A DNA stretch of 64,000 nt, from contig DASXZW010000078.1 in NCBI GenBank assembly GCA_036501665.1, positions 24,567-88,566 on the forward strand, in the 5' to 3' direction. Numbering within the stretch: the stretch's first letter is position 1; every line of letters starts with the position of its first letter. Positions 1 to 9,181 of the stretch are shown one piece after another. The DNA comes from DATAUD01 sp036501665 (lineage in GTDB: Bacteria; Verrucomicrobiota; Verrucomicrobiia; Limisphaerales; Palsa-1400). Both the position numbers and the translations under genes were made by a program. Under the pieces are notes generated by a model. It saw only the letters and a list, made by a program, of their open reading frames with translations. It did no database searches and was not told where the DNA came from.

Positions 1-1
1 A

Positions 2-886
2 GGAGTCGGTTACAATACAATTCATAGTTTGCTGCGCGGCGAATTGATTGGCGCGATGGTCATCGGTTTGCTCATCGCAAAGGCCCTTGTTTGGTCAATC
101 GCTCTGGGATCGGGTACCTCCGGGGGTGTGTTGGCGCCATTGCTGATCATGGGCGGCGCGATGGGCGCTTTCGCTGCGTCGTGGATTCCTGTTGGCGATG
201 CTGGAATGTGGGCACTCGTGGGAATGTCAGCGATGATGGGTGGCACCATGAGATCTCCGCTCACCGCGATGGTTTTTGCCGTTGAACTGACACGAGACTT
301 CAATCTTTTTCCCGCGTTGCTGGTTGGATCCGTAGCCGCTCTCCTCGTGACAGTGCTGATCATGCGCCGCTCGATCCTCACTGAAAAACTCGCGCGTCGC
401 GGCCACCACATCACCCGCGAATATAGCATTGATCCGTTCGAGTTGGCGCGCGTGGGTGATGTCATGGATCAAGTCATTCCTTCCGTTCCCGCGACGATGA
501 AATTTTCCGAGTTATCCGACCGCATTGCTCGCGGCGATTCCGAATTGAGCCGACGCCAGGCAACGTTAATCATGGATGAACAGAATCGTCTTGTCGGAAT
601 CATCACGCGGGGCGACATCGTTCGCGCATTTCGCAAACAAAAAGGTGAAATGACCGTGGCCGACGCCGGCAGTAAAAACCTCGTCGTCGCGTATGCTGAC
701 GAACCGCTCTACGTCGCCCTTAGCAAGATGCTGGATCGCGACGTCGGACGGTTGCCCGTTGTGAAACGCGAAAACCCGGCTCACGTGGTCGGCTATCTCG
801 GGCGCGCCGCGATCCTTTCAGCGCGAATGAAACTTTACGAAGAGGAAAATCTCCGTCAGCGCACATGGTCTGAAGGCGCGACTTGA
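2..886 (+). CDS. ClC-type chloride channel/antiporter with C-terminal CBS pair, 5' truncated by the window edge
   Basis: The frame is open to the first bases of the window, so this is the C-terminal part (about 294 residues) of a longer protein. The opening residues GVGYNTIHSLLRGEL and the glycine-rich motif GSGTSGGVLAPLLIMGG (helix N region with the ClC GxFxP-like signature) are typical of ClC anion channels or H+/Cl- exchangers of the inner membrane. Hydrophobic helices follow to about residue 125. The last ~155 residues, after the final helix (VMDQVIPSVPATMKF; GIITRGDIVRAF; VGYLGRAAIL), form a cytoplasmic CBS-domain pair, which in this family binds adenine nucleotides and gates transport. 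The selectivity-filter regions encoded upstream are outside the window, so channel versus exchanger cannot be decided. Confidence 0.93.
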   Translation, partial: GVGYNTIHSLLRGELIGAMVIGLLIAKALVWSIALGSGTSGGVLAPLLIMGGAMGAFAASWIPVGDAGMWALVGMSAMMGGTMRSPLTAMVFAVELTRDFNLFPALLVGSVAALLVTVLIMRRSILTEKLARRGHHITREYSIDPFELARVGDVMDQVIPSVPATMKFSELSDRIARGDSELSRRQATLIMDEQNRLVGIITRGDIVRAFRKQKGEMTVADAGSKNLVVAYADEPLYVALSKMLDRDVGRLPVVKRENPAHVVGYLGRAAILSARMKLYEEENLRQRTWSEGAT

Positions 887-991
887 TCCAGGATTGAATA
901 TTTTGGCCGTTCGGGAGTCGGAATATTGATTGGACACCACGCGAAGCAAAAGGTTTACTCGTGGTTCAATCACGACACATTTTTTTGACAC

Positions 992-2341
992 ATGATTACT
1001 ACCAAACGATTCTCACGCCGGAATTTTCTTAAAACAGCTTCCACCGTCGCGGCCGCTGCCCCTTTCATCCTTCCCTCGAAGATTTGGGGCGCCGATGTCT
1101 CGCCGAACAGCCGCCTGGGCATGGGTTTCGTAGGATTGGGCAAACAATCGCGCGGGCTTCTGAGCAATTTCCTCTGGCAGGACACTCATGTGCTCGCGGT
1201 CTGCGATGTCGATACGACCCGGCGCAACGACGCCAAGGCGAAGGTTGATAAATTTTACAAAAACACCGACTGCGCTGCTTACGATGATTTTCGCGAACTA
1301 ATGGCCCGCAAAGACATCGACGCCGTTTGCATTGCCACACCCGATCATTGGCACGCCATTGTGACGCTGGCGGCGCTGCGCTCCGGCAAGGACGTTTATT
1401 GCGAAAAGCCGCTCACGCACAACATCCACGAGGCCGTTGAGGTGATGAAGACCGTGCATTCGCACAAGCGCATTCTGCAAACGGGCTCGATGCAGCGTTC
1501 TATGGCGGAATTCCGCGTCGCGTGTGAACTGGTGCGCAATGGCGTCATCGGCAAAATTTCAAATGTCGAATGCAGTTTTGGCGATCCGGGACGCCCCTGT
1601 GATTTGCCCGAGGAAACAATGGAGCCGGGACTCGATTGGAACATGTGGTGTGGTCCAGCGCCGTTTCGCGGATACAGTTCCGTTCTTAGTCCGCGCGGGA
1701 TACATGAAGGATTCCCGGACTGGCGTCTTTACAAGGAATACGGCAGCGGCGCGGTCGGCGACTGGGGCGCGCACCATCTCGACATTGCGCAATGGGGTCT
1801 CGGAATGGATGACAGCGGCCCGGTTGAAGTGCTGACTCCGAGCGATCCGTCGGCAAAACGCGGCGCAAAACTGGTCTATGCCAACGGCGTCACTGTCGAG
1901 CATAAGGACGGGTTCGGCGTCGATTTCTTCGGCTCGAACGGCGAAGTGAAGGTCAATCGCGGCAAATTCGTCGTGATCGTGGACGGCAAGACGGTCGCCG
2001 ATTACTCGGATGACAAGAAGAAGAAAGACGATTCCGGTGAGCCGACCAGTTGCGCCAGGGAAGTGAAGAAGGCCGAAAAAATTTACTTGACTGACGCTCC
2101 AGTCAAGCTCTACGTCAGCAAACAGCACGTCACTGACTTCATGAATTGCGTCAAGAGCCGCAAAAAATCGATCACGAATGAGCAGGTCGGCGGTCGATCA
2201 GCCATTTGCTGCCATCTCATCAATCAGAGCTACTATCACCATGCCCATTTGAAATGGGACCCGATCAAGTTCAAGTTCGTTGGCGGCACTGGGAACTCGA
2301 AATGGCTTACCCGCGACTATCGTTCGCCCTGGTCTGCCTGA
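992..2341 (+). CDS. Tat-exported Gfo/Idh/MocA-family oxidoreductase
   Basis: A 449-residue protein with an N-terminal twin-arginine signal (FSRRNFLKTA followed by an alanine-rich hydrophobic stretch), so it is probably folded with its nucleotide in the cytoplasm and exported. After it comes a Rossmann fold (MGFVGLGKQSRGLL) and the family motif CEKPLTHN, in which the Lys-Pro pair contacts cofactor and substrate, then the C-terminal alpha/beta domain. Tat-exported members are abundant in Verrucomicrobia and Planctomycetes and are thought to act on sugars or sugar acids; the substrate here is unknown. The gene stands alone and converges on the REC-PAS gene downstream. No clear ribosome binding site precedes the ATG. 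Confidence 0.93.
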   Translation: MITTKRFSRRNFLKTASTVAAAAPFILPSKIWGADVSPNSRLGMGFVGLGKQSRGLLSNFLWQDTHVLAVCDVDTTRRNDAKAKVDKFYKNTDCAAYDDFRELMARKDIDAVCIATPDHWHAIVTLAALRSGKDVYCEKPLTHNIHEAVEVMKTVHSHKRILQTGSMQRSMAEFRVACELVRNGVIGKISNVECSFGDPGRPCDLPEETMEPGLDWNMWCGPAPFRGYSSVLSPRGIHEGFPDWRLYKEYGSGAVGDWGAHHLDIAQWGLGMDDSGPVEVLTPSDPSAKRGAKLVYANGVTVEHKDGFGVDFFGSNGEVKVNRGKFVVIVDGKTVADYSDDKKKKDDSGEPTSCAREVKKAEKIYLTDAPVKLYVSKQHVTDFMNCVKSRKKSITNEQVGGRSAICCHLINQSYYHHAHLKWDPIKFKFVGGTGNSKWLTRDYRSPWSA

Positions 2342-2376
2342 TCAGTGACATCTTGCTAGTAGTCTCCGGCTTCTGA

Positions 2377-2399
2377 GCCTTCAGCGAAGCGCTGAAGGC
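2377..2399. terminator. Hairpin between convergent genes (possible bidirectional terminator)
   Basis: A perfect 10-bp inverted repeat, GCCTTCAGCG/CGCTGAAGGC, with an AAG loop lies in the 94-bp gap between two convergent genes. There is no T-tract on either side, so it may be a terminator, an RNA-stabilising hairpin or a dispersed repeat. It is followed by GCAGTCGA, a tail shared with two other intergenic hairpins in the window. Confidence 0.5.
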
Positions 2400-2435
2400 G
2401 GCAGTCGAGACAAACGCGCCACCCTGCCCCGCCGT

Positions 2436-3245
2436 TTAGGCCTTCTTCATTTCCGTGACATCCGTGTGGGTGGATACGATGGAATGTGGCTGGCCATCTT
2501 TGCCTTTGACCAGGTTCCATCGGCTCATGACGGTCCGTTCCTCGCCCGATTTATCTTTTAGCTGGATTTCTCCGAGCCAATCACCCGATTGAAGCAACGC
2601 CTCCCTGGCGGTATCAAGCTGTGCAGTATCACCGTGAAGCAAGGCGATAAAATCCTGTCCGATTGCCTCATCAGCGGTCCAACCAAAAAGGGTTTGAGCG
2701 CCATGGTTCCAATACAAAATTTCGTCATCCATGTTGCGGACCAGGATGGCGTCGCGCATCAGATCGAGCAAACTGGCCTGTTCCCGTATTCTTGTCTCAG
2801 CCGCTGCCTTGATGATTTGATCGTCGGCCTCGTCGAGGGCGCGACGAATTGCGGGGACCAGACGTGCCAGGCGCTCTTTAAGAATGTAATCAGTTGCGCC
2901 GTGTTTGAGGCTTTGGACGGCTTGTTCATCGTCGAGCGCCCCGGAAAGAATAATGACAGGGACTTCAGGCTGATGGATTTTGGCGAACTCCATTGCGTCA
3001 AACCCGCTATAGCCCGGCAAATTAAAGTCGCAGAGGATGACATCGAACCGGCGGTTCAGGATGGCGGCCTCGAAATCTGACTTGTTCATGGCATGAGTCA
3101 CCGCGCAGGCCAATTCGCCATCCTCGAGCTGGTCGAGAATGAGCGCCGCGTCAAACGGAGAATCTTCCAAATGCAGTATCTGGATGCAGTAACGTTCCAC
3201 AGAGTCCATTGACGAATCATGCCGCTTTAACTGAGTTCTATTCAT
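2436..3245 (-). CDS. Response regulator receiver plus PAS protein, no kinase or DNA-binding domain
   Basis: About 269 residues from the ATG at 3245; the frame extends 64 codons further upstream, but that part is low-quality sequence outside the domain. Residues ~20-140 form a receiver (acidic pair in ILHLEDSP, phospho-acceptor Asp in VILCDFNLPGYSG, conserved Lys in YILKERLARL). Residues ~150-265 form a PAS fold with a terminal PAC-like segment. The protein ends there, so it must pass its signal through partner contacts rather than through a kinase or DNA. The receiver strongly resembles the first receiver of the hybrid kinase at 49731-51713 (shared HLED, GATDY, LKxRLARL). It is convergent with the oxidoreductase gene. 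Confidence 0.85.
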   Translation of the reverse strand: MNRTQLKRHDSSMDSVERYCIQILHLEDSPFDAALILDQLEDGELACAVTHAMNKSDFEAAILNRRFDVILCDFNLPGYSGFDAMEFAKIHQPEVPVIILSGALDDEQAVQSLKHGATDYILKERLARLVPAIRRALDEADDQIIKAAAETRIREQASLLDLMRDAILVRNMDDEILYWNHGAQTLFGWTADEAIGQDFIALLHGDTAQLDTAREALLQSGDWLGEIQLKDKSGEERTVMSRWNLVKGKDGQPHSIVSTHTDVTEMKKA

Positions 3246-3985
3246 AGTGGTCCGCTTTTTAACATTGGACTGATCTTTTGGCTGGATATTCGGGTTTTCG
3301 TGTCCCCCGGGGATTTTTGCCTCGCCGCCGCTGCGAATTTCTGACGCGATTGCCGACGTCATCAACACAAGCGACTCCACCGCAAGTAACGTTACCGGCG
3401 TCTTCTGATTACTCTTATCACCACTATCGGGTTCCACAAAAATCTCCGCCTAACGCAAGCTCAAGTCCCACGTCATCATATCCTTAGACGCCAAAATTGC
3501 CATTCAAGTTTCCCTGACTGCGGTATAAGGTAAAACATTAAAATATTCCACGCTTGAAAATCGAAAGCTGGGTAATTTGGTTCGTGATTAGCCTTGATTA
3601 ACCTTGATTAGCCTTGATTGAATATTATCGCCACGTCGCTCAGATGTAATGCAAACTGTTAAACTCCAAATTGTTCGGTCTGCTTTTCGTTCCAGCGGAT
3701 CCATGAGGTTGCCATCCTTAAACTTGATTGCCTTGATTTGACCAACTCCATTCAACAGGCGTTCAAATTAGACTATAAGTGTCAAAGAGCGTCCACATCT
3801 CGCGCAAGGAATCTCCCACAAAAGCGTGGAACGGCAAATCCCAGTCGGCGAACAGGAAGTCCTCGGCTGGCTGGCCCAGTTCCGAATTTCCGGTTGTCGC
3901 GCCGCCGCTCCACTGTTAAGTTTCGCGTTGTTCGCATGAAAAAACCAACGTCCCGGGCTGCGCGCCTGGAATCTATCGCGCTGAA
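3246..3985. other. 740-bp intergenic region with 10-bp tandem repeats, no convincing gene
   Basis: This gap separates the divergent REC-PAS and TPR/ATP-grasp genes. Short open frames here (for example 3738-3989) have no recognisable protein features and unusual Arg/Ser-rich composition. The visible structure is the TTGATTA tandem repeat at 3581-3620 and a shorter copy at 3721-3740. Promoters for both flanking genes are presumably here, but I cannot assign them with confidence. Confidence 0.6.
3581..3620. repeat. 10-bp tandem repeat, four units, consensus GCCTTGATTA
   Basis: Four consecutive 10-bp units read TTCGTGATTA, GCCTTGATTA, ACCTTGATTA and GCCTTGATTG. The last three are nearly identical. 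A period of 10 would place each copy on the same face of the helix. Related arrays occur at 3721-3740 (two degenerate units) and 19388-19417 (three units), always between genes. Confidence 0.8.
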
Positions 3986-5557
3986 ATGAGTCAATTTGAG
4001 GAGGCAAAACGGCTGTTTCTTGACGGCCTGAATCACCTTGAAGCCAATAGCCTTCGAGAGGCCGAAATGCTTTTCGCCCAATCCCTCGAACTGGTTCCAA
4101 ACCGGGTTTCTACCCTCAACAACCTCTCCGCAATTAAAAACAGACTCGGTGAATTCGATCAGGGCGAAAAATTCGCGCGGGCGGCGATTGCATTGGAGGA
4201 CAATTCCCGCGAAGCATGGACAAATCTCGGTTTCGCGTTGACCGGCAAAACACGCCATGAGGAGGCTTTGCAAGCGTTCGACCGCGCGCTGATCTGCGAT
4301 CCCAATCACGCCACCGCCTGGGTCAGCAAAGTGAGGACGTTGCTGGAACTCAAAAAATTTGACGAAGCCCTGCTGGCCTGCGAACTGGCTCCGGCGCCTA
4401 TTTCCAATCAATACGAACTCCTGTACGGCAAAAGCCAGATTCTCAAAGAACTTGGCCGGTTGGATGAGGCGATGAAGATTTATCTTAAATCGCTCGACGC
4501 CCGCGTCGCCTCGTCGCCGGTTTATTCAAAAGAGCGTCGCGCGAGTCAAAAAGCGGAAGTGCTCATCATCAACCCGCATCCGCTCATTGATTCCTCATTG
4601 ATGACGTTCGAGGTTTTACAACTGAGTTGTCCAAATTATCCCCGCCAGCTCTCGGAAATATTTCCTGACGAATATCATTTCACGTTCGTATTTGACGGCA
4701 ATGCAACAACAGCCGCGGCTCGAAAAAAAATTTCGCAGCCAGACTTGGTGATCAACAACGTTGTCAATGCGGACCGCCTTCTTACCCCGGGCAAACTCGC
4801 GGCAACGTCCGAATTGGCAGACAGCTTCGGACGCCCAGTTGTCAACCACCCGAAACATGCCGTGCATACCACGAGGGACGGGTGCGCAAAATTGATCGAG
4901 AACATTCCCGGCATAATAATTCCGAAGACCGCCCGTTTTTCATCAAGCGGAAAAACTGCCGACCAACTAACGCGCGAAATTGAGGATCATTACGATTACC
5001 CGCTCATAACGCGCACCCTCTTTGCGCAGGAAGGAAAGTGGATGACCAAGGTGGACTCGCGCGAGGAACTGATCAAAGTGCTCTCGACAGACTGGCCGGA
5101 CAAATTCTTCGTGACACAGTTCGTGGATTGCCGCAGGGGAAAGGAGTTTTTCCGCAAATTACGGGCTACGATCGTCGAGGACGAAATCATTCTTACCAGG
5201 GTGGACTACAGCGAGCACTGGAATGTGCGCGGCCGGAAAAACCCCAACCGCCTCCCGTTTTACGCCCAAAACCCGCATCTGCTCGATATCGAAAAGCAGA
5301 TCTGCGGCAAGCCTGAAAAGATGCTTGGGCGGGCTGCCGTCCATTCGCTGGAAGTGATTCGCGATCGAATTCCGCTCGATGTGTTTGGAATCGACTTCGA
5401 CGTGAACGTGGACGGAGCGCTGGTTTTCTACGAAGCCAACGCAACCATGAACCTGTTCTCAACCGCCCAAAAAGCGATTCCCAATCCAAAAGAGTCCGAA
5501 GAAGCCTTAAAGCGGGCATTCCACCGCTACTTCAGATCACTGGCGCAGCACCAGTAA
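3986..5557 (+). CDS. TPR protein with C-terminal ATP-grasp-like domain
   Basis: 523 residues in two parts. Residues ~1-175 are tetratricopeptide repeats (AEMLFAQSLELVPN, REAWTNLGFALTG, EALQAFDRALICDPNHATAW). Residues ~190-515 resemble an ATP-grasp ligase fold: NHPKHAVHTTRDGCAKLIENI at the subdomain entry, a nucleotide-binding stretch (PLITRTLFAQEGKWM), a QFVDC segment, and a metal-binding end with GIDFDVNVDG and FYEANATMN, where Asp, Glu and Asn are expected to hold Mg-ATP. ATP-grasp enzymes join a carboxylate to an amine or thiol, so a peptide-modifying or ligase role with the TPRs as partner-docking scaffold is plausible. The substrate is unknown and no precursor peptide gene is visible nearby. 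Family assignment rests on motifs only. Confidence 0.75.
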   Translation: MSQFEEAKRLFLDGLNHLEANSLREAEMLFAQSLELVPNRVSTLNNLSAIKNRLGEFDQGEKFARAAIALEDNSREAWTNLGFALTGKTRHEEALQAFDRALICDPNHATAWVSKVRTLLELKKFDEALLACELAPAPISNQYELLYGKSQILKELGRLDEAMKIYLKSLDARVASSPVYSKERRASQKAEVLIINPHPLIDSSLMTFEVLQLSCPNYPRQLSEIFPDEYHFTFVFDGNATTAAARKKISQPDLVINNVVNADRLLTPGKLAATSELADSFGRPVVNHPKHAVHTTRDGCAKLIENIPGIIIPKTARFSSSGKTADQLTREIEDHYDYPLITRTLFAQEGKWMTKVDSREELIKVLSTDWPDKFFVTQFVDCRRGKEFFRKLRATIVEDEIILTRVDYSEHWNVRGRKNPNRLPFYAQNPHLLDIEKQICGKPEKMLGRAAVHSLEVIRDRIPLDVFGIDFDVNVDGALVFYEANATMNLFSTAQKAIPNPKESEEALKRAFHRYFRSLAQHQ

Positions 5558-5575
5558 TTGACATTGATAAGCACA

Positions 5576-7411
5576 TCATTGCGCCGGGACTCCGCTGACT
5601 GAACCGTTCGTTATCTCACCCAGAGCGTAGTTCACCGCATCATGCAGAGTGATCGAGCCAGGAATACGGCGCGATTGGGGAGTGTCCGCTGCCTGATCAT
5701 TAAGCATCTTTGAAAGCAAGGGCGTCGCGCTGGCGGCTTCAGTTCCAAATTTTCCCAGTGCAAAGGCCGCAGCCATGCGGAGACTATTATTTTTTGACTC
5801 AAGCACATTGGTGAGCAACGGCACCACATCTTCCGGTCTCTGATGGATTTCACCAAGCGCGAAGATCTCAAAATCATCAGCTTCATTGGTCGCGGCATGC
5901 ATGAGCGCATCGATTGTTCCCGGCACGACCGCATGATGAGTGCCGATTGCCCATGCCGCAAAATGCCGTGTCCTTCTATTTGTGCTCGACAGCGCCTGAG
6001 TCAACGCCTCCCACCCCTGCGGTTGCACCGAAGCCAGCGCAATAGGCAAATCCTTGGTCAAATGCCAATCAACGTCGCTGATGGTTTGAAAGTCGCGCTC
6101 GCCGATCTGCGGCGTGACGCCCTCTTTCGATTTCGGCCAGTCACCAATATTGTTCAGGGCTTGCGCCAAAACCGGCACTGCTGGTTTTGCCGCGGACCCG
6201 AGCGCGTCAAATGCGAGGACAGCCGCCCACCGGTTCTCCTCAAGCATTTGCGCATTGTTCGGCTTTCCATCACCACCCGCATTTCCAGATATGGATGCTG
6301 GATCCATATTCGTCAGCGAATTCACCAAGTAAGGAAGCGCTCGTGAGCCGATACTCTGAATGGCTTCTGCGGCTTCCTCTTGTTCCTGCGTGCGCGTAAC
6401 CGACCATGGCCCCAAATCGTAGGTATGATTCGCCTGGCCGTCATTCAATTGTTTAAGCCACGACGACAACGGCTGCCCCTTGAAGGAAGGTTCTCCATTA
6501 ACTGTCGTTTTCACCTCTGAAATCGCAGCAGATGCTCGCGCGGAACCCGCTTCCGCAGGAACTTCAACATCGGCGGAGGCAGGAAGATTTGCCGCCGTTT
6601 CAGTTTTCAATGGAGCGTCGGCTTTTTCCGGCAAAGTAGTTTCGGTCGTCAGCAATCTCGGAATGACAATAATCCCGGCCACTAAAATCGCCGCGCCTGC
6701 GCCCACCGCTGCGTTTCCTTTCAACAAGCCCGCAAATTTAAGCAACCCCCAAGTCAATCCGCCTGAAGCCGCAGCCGACGCGAAAGCCTTGCTGCAAACG
6801 CAAGTAGCTAATTCGGCGGGCGCAGCTCCCACCGCGCGACCACCTATGACAGCAGTTAAAGCCGTGACCGTCGAGGTCACGCCGCGCTTGGCAAGCGCCG
6901 TGCGAAGACGCCCAATCGCGCGTTCAATTCTCATATGCGCGGCGCTTTCTTTTAGTCTTAACCGGGCGCCAATCTCCAGTAATGGAAGCCGTTCAAAATA
7001 ACGCATCAGGATGGCCTCGCGGTCACTTGCGCTGAGATCGTGCATCGCGTCGTCCAGGATTGGCCGCAATTCCTGCCAAACCGCATCGAGATTAGTTGAT
7101 AGGAGCAGTTGATTCATTTCGTAAGCCTCTTGTTCGCGGGAACGCCGCCGTTGCTCCGTTCGCCGCGTCTTGGCCGCCAGATAACGCGTGCTCGTGAAGA
7201 GCCAGCCCGAAAGCGAGGTGTGTTGCGTCAAGCGCGGCGCATTGTGCGCCAATTGTGTGAACACCGCCTGGGTGACATCCTGTGCCGTGGCCGCATCGCC
7301 ATTCATCTGGCGAAGCGCGGACGAATAAACCAGATCGATGTGTTGCCTGACCAATTCCTGAAAGGCCGCTTCGGACCGGTCATTCACATAGCGTCGGAGC
7401 AATTCGTTCAT
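5576..7411 (-). CDS. ECF sigma factor fused to a transmembrane segment and HEAT-repeat domain
   Basis: 611 residues from the ATG at 7411, chosen over an upstream in-frame start because AGAGGT precedes it and the protein then begins at sigma region 2. Residues ~5-85 are sigma-70 region 2 (VYSSALRQMNGDAATAQDVTQ), ~115-172 region 4 (helix-turn-helix ILMRYFERLPLLEIGARL). An Ala/Gly-rich stretch leads to one hydrophobic helix at ~233-251, then an Ala/Glu-rich linker and HEAT-like helical repeats from ~320 to the end (EEAAEAIQSIGSRALPYLV; RMAAAFALGKFGTEA). The layout suggests a promoter-recognition module tethered to the inner membrane with an outside HEAT domain, with no separate anti-sigma gene nearby. 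It is divergent from an exported protease gene and converges on the TPR/ATP-grasp gene with 18 bp between. Confidence 0.88.
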   Translation of the reverse strand: MNELLRRYVNDRSEAAFQELVRQHIDLVYSSALRQMNGDAATAQDVTQAVFTQLAHNAPRLTQHTSLSGWLFTSTRYLAAKTRRTEQRRRSREQEAYEMNQLLLSTNLDAVWQELRPILDDAMHDLSASDREAILMRYFERLPLLEIGARLRLKESAAHMRIERAIGRLRTALAKRGVTSTVTALTAVIGGRAVGAAPAELATCVCSKAFASAAASGGLTWGLLKFAGLLKGNAAVGAGAAILVAGIIVIPRLLTTETTLPEKADAPLKTETAANLPASADVEVPAEAGSARASAAISEVKTTVNGEPSFKGQPLSSWLKQLNDGQANHTYDLGPWSVTRTQEQEEAAEAIQSIGSRALPYLVNSLTNMDPASISGNAGGDGKPNNAQMLEENRWAAVLAFDALGSAAKPAVPVLAQALNNIGDWPKSKEGVTPQIGERDFQTISDVDWHLTKDLPIALASVQPQGWEALTQALSSTNRRTRHFAAWAIGTHHAVVPGTIDALMHAATNEADDFEIFALGEIHQRPEDVVPLLTNVLESKNNSLRMAAAFALGKFGTEAASATPLLSKMLNDQAADTPQSRRIPGSITLHDAVNYALGEITNGSVSGVPAQ

Positions 7412-7546
7412 ACCTCTAAATACCCGGCCACAGCCTGAATTCCACACATGGTACCCAGATAATACATTCCCAGCCAACTGAGAATGGAACGCCGTTTGCT
7501 ACCATCGACTCCAAATAAGTCCCGGAACGTTGTCAAAGTCGCCGAT

Positions 7547-8959
7547 ATGCACACTGTCCGCGCAAACATATTTAGCCCAGCGATTTACAAAGCAGCAATC
7601 GCCCTGCTTTTGATATTCCTTGGGCAGTCTCTGCCTTGTGCAGTGTTCGCAGCGGAGGAGAAAATTACCGAATGCACGATAGACGGTACGGTGTACAAAA
7701 GGATTTTCGAAGTCCACGAAGCCAGTGACGGACGCATCGGAATTCTGTACCGCGTTGGCGGAATTACCGTCGATCGCTCCCAACTCTCACACGAATTTCT
7801 GGAATCCTGGGGATTTAGCGAACCCTCCGCGCCGAAACCAGCAACCGCTGTCGCAGACACTTCCACTGCCGATTGGCTGCGCGCCCGGGATGCCGACGAG
7901 CTTGATGCCGCTGTCCGCGCCGGCTTGATCCGAAAGATCGGCAAAACCATTTACGACGTGCGCAAATCGCAGCCTGGCTGGGAGACCATAACTGGCGCCA
8001 GAGTGATAGCCATATCCAAGGCAGGCGCCGTATTGGAATTGCCGGATCGCCCCGAAAACGAGAAGATTATTGTTGTTGCCAACCTTCCGATGGTTCAGGA
8101 CCAAAACCAACCAGTCACAGCGCTCGTTAAGTTGATCGGATTTGAAAAGCGGAAGGTTAAGGAACTCGGTGAAATTACTGTCGCCTGTTACGATTACGGC
8201 CAGATCTGTGTCAAAGAACAGGTTCCCATTGAAATCCTGAGCACCGGCGTCATTGAAGGCGCTACCGAAGCGTGGACCCGAGGTCGCACACAACGCGCGG
8301 CTGGCACGGACGACCACGAAGCCTCCCGCACCGGTTCAGGCTTCTTCGTTTCACCGGACGGCTACCTGCTGACCAGCTATCACGTAGTGGCCCGGGCCGC
8401 AAAAGTTCAAGTACGCCAGCACGGGCAAATCCTGGACGCCGAAGTAGCGCAAGTCGATCGCACCAACGACCTCGCGCTGCTTCGCGTCACCGGAACCGAA
8501 TTCAAGTGGCTGCCCCTCGCGAGTCAAGCAAAAGCCGGCCTGGGAGAAAACGTCTTCACGATTGGATACCCAAATCCCCATGTGCAGGGCATGGAGCCAA
8601 AATATACCGAAGGCACAATCAGTGGTCTTGACGGATTTCAGGACGATCCGCGCGAATATCAAATCAGCCTGGCCATCCAACCCGGCAATTCCGGCGGCCC
8701 CGTTTGCAACGCCGGTGGCGAAGTCGTCGGCATCGTAAGGTCCACCCTGAATGCGAAATTCGCTCTGGCCAGTTCCGGTTCAATCCCGCAAAACGTCAAC
8801 TACGCCGTCAAGTCATCTTATGCTTTACAGTTATTGCAGACCGCCACATCGGGACGAGACTTCTCAAACACCGGTTTCTCGGACCCCAGCCAAACCCGCG
8901 AAGCCGTCCTAGCCCACGCCCAGGAATCCGTAGCAATGGTAATGGTCTTCGATCAATAA
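7547..8959 (+). CDS. Exported trypsin-like (HtrA/DegP-type) serine protease
   Basis: 470 residues from the ATG at 7547. The frame is open to an ATG at 7484, but 7547 gives a standard signal peptide (hydrophobic core around AIALLLIFLGQ, likely cut after VFA). Residues ~40-90 resemble the SHD1-like module common in Planctomycetes and Verrucomicrobia. The protease domain has all three catalytic residues: His in TSYHVVA (about 278), Asp in TNDLALLRV (about 308) and Ser in PGNSGGPV (about 382). No PDZ domain follows. It is divergent from the membrane-linked sigma factor, so the two may be co-regulated or functionally linked; that is inference. Confidence 0.88.
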   Translation: MHTVRANIFSPAIYKAAIALLLIFLGQSLPCAVFAAEEKITECTIDGTVYKRIFEVHEASDGRIGILYRVGGITVDRSQLSHEFLESWGFSEPSAPKPATAVADTSTADWLRARDADELDAAVRAGLIRKIGKTIYDVRKSQPGWETITGARVIAISKAGAVLELPDRPENEKIIVVANLPMVQDQNQPVTALVKLIGFEKRKVKELGEITVACYDYGQICVKEQVPIEILSTGVIEGATEAWTRGRTQRAAGTDDHEASRTGSGFFVSPDGYLLTSYHVVARAAKVQVRQHGQILDAEVAQVDRTNDLALLRVTGTEFKWLPLASQAKAGLGENVFTIGYPNPHVQGMEPKYTEGTISGLDGFQDDPREYQISLAIQPGNSGGPVCNAGGEVVGIVRSTLNAKFALASSGSIPQNVNYAVKSSYALQLLQTATSGRDFSNTGFSDPSQTREAVLAHAQESVAMVMVFDQ

Positions 8960-9181
8960 GTGCGCGAATTGCGCGTGAAGCCCATCCGAATTTGAAATCC
9001 AAACTGCGGACTGTCCAGTTGCGTCTATGGCATTTTACCAAAAACTATAGCCGCGTTTTGATGCCAAACGTTTTCGCCGTGAACTTCGCCAGTTTGCTCC
9101 TTTTGTTGTTTTATCCATATTATAACGAGCCAAAATCAATGGAGCGCGATTTTTGTTTTTTTCGGCTTCGCGGTTTTCCTT

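Noticed and set aside
1559..2128. 189-codon open frame antisense to the oxidoreductase
   Set aside because: No recognisable protein pattern and covered by a gene with clear motifs.
3738..3989. 83-codon open frame upstream of the TPR/ATP-grasp gene
   Set aside because: Different frame from the real gene, Arg/Ser-rich composition, no start signal; no sign of being a gene.
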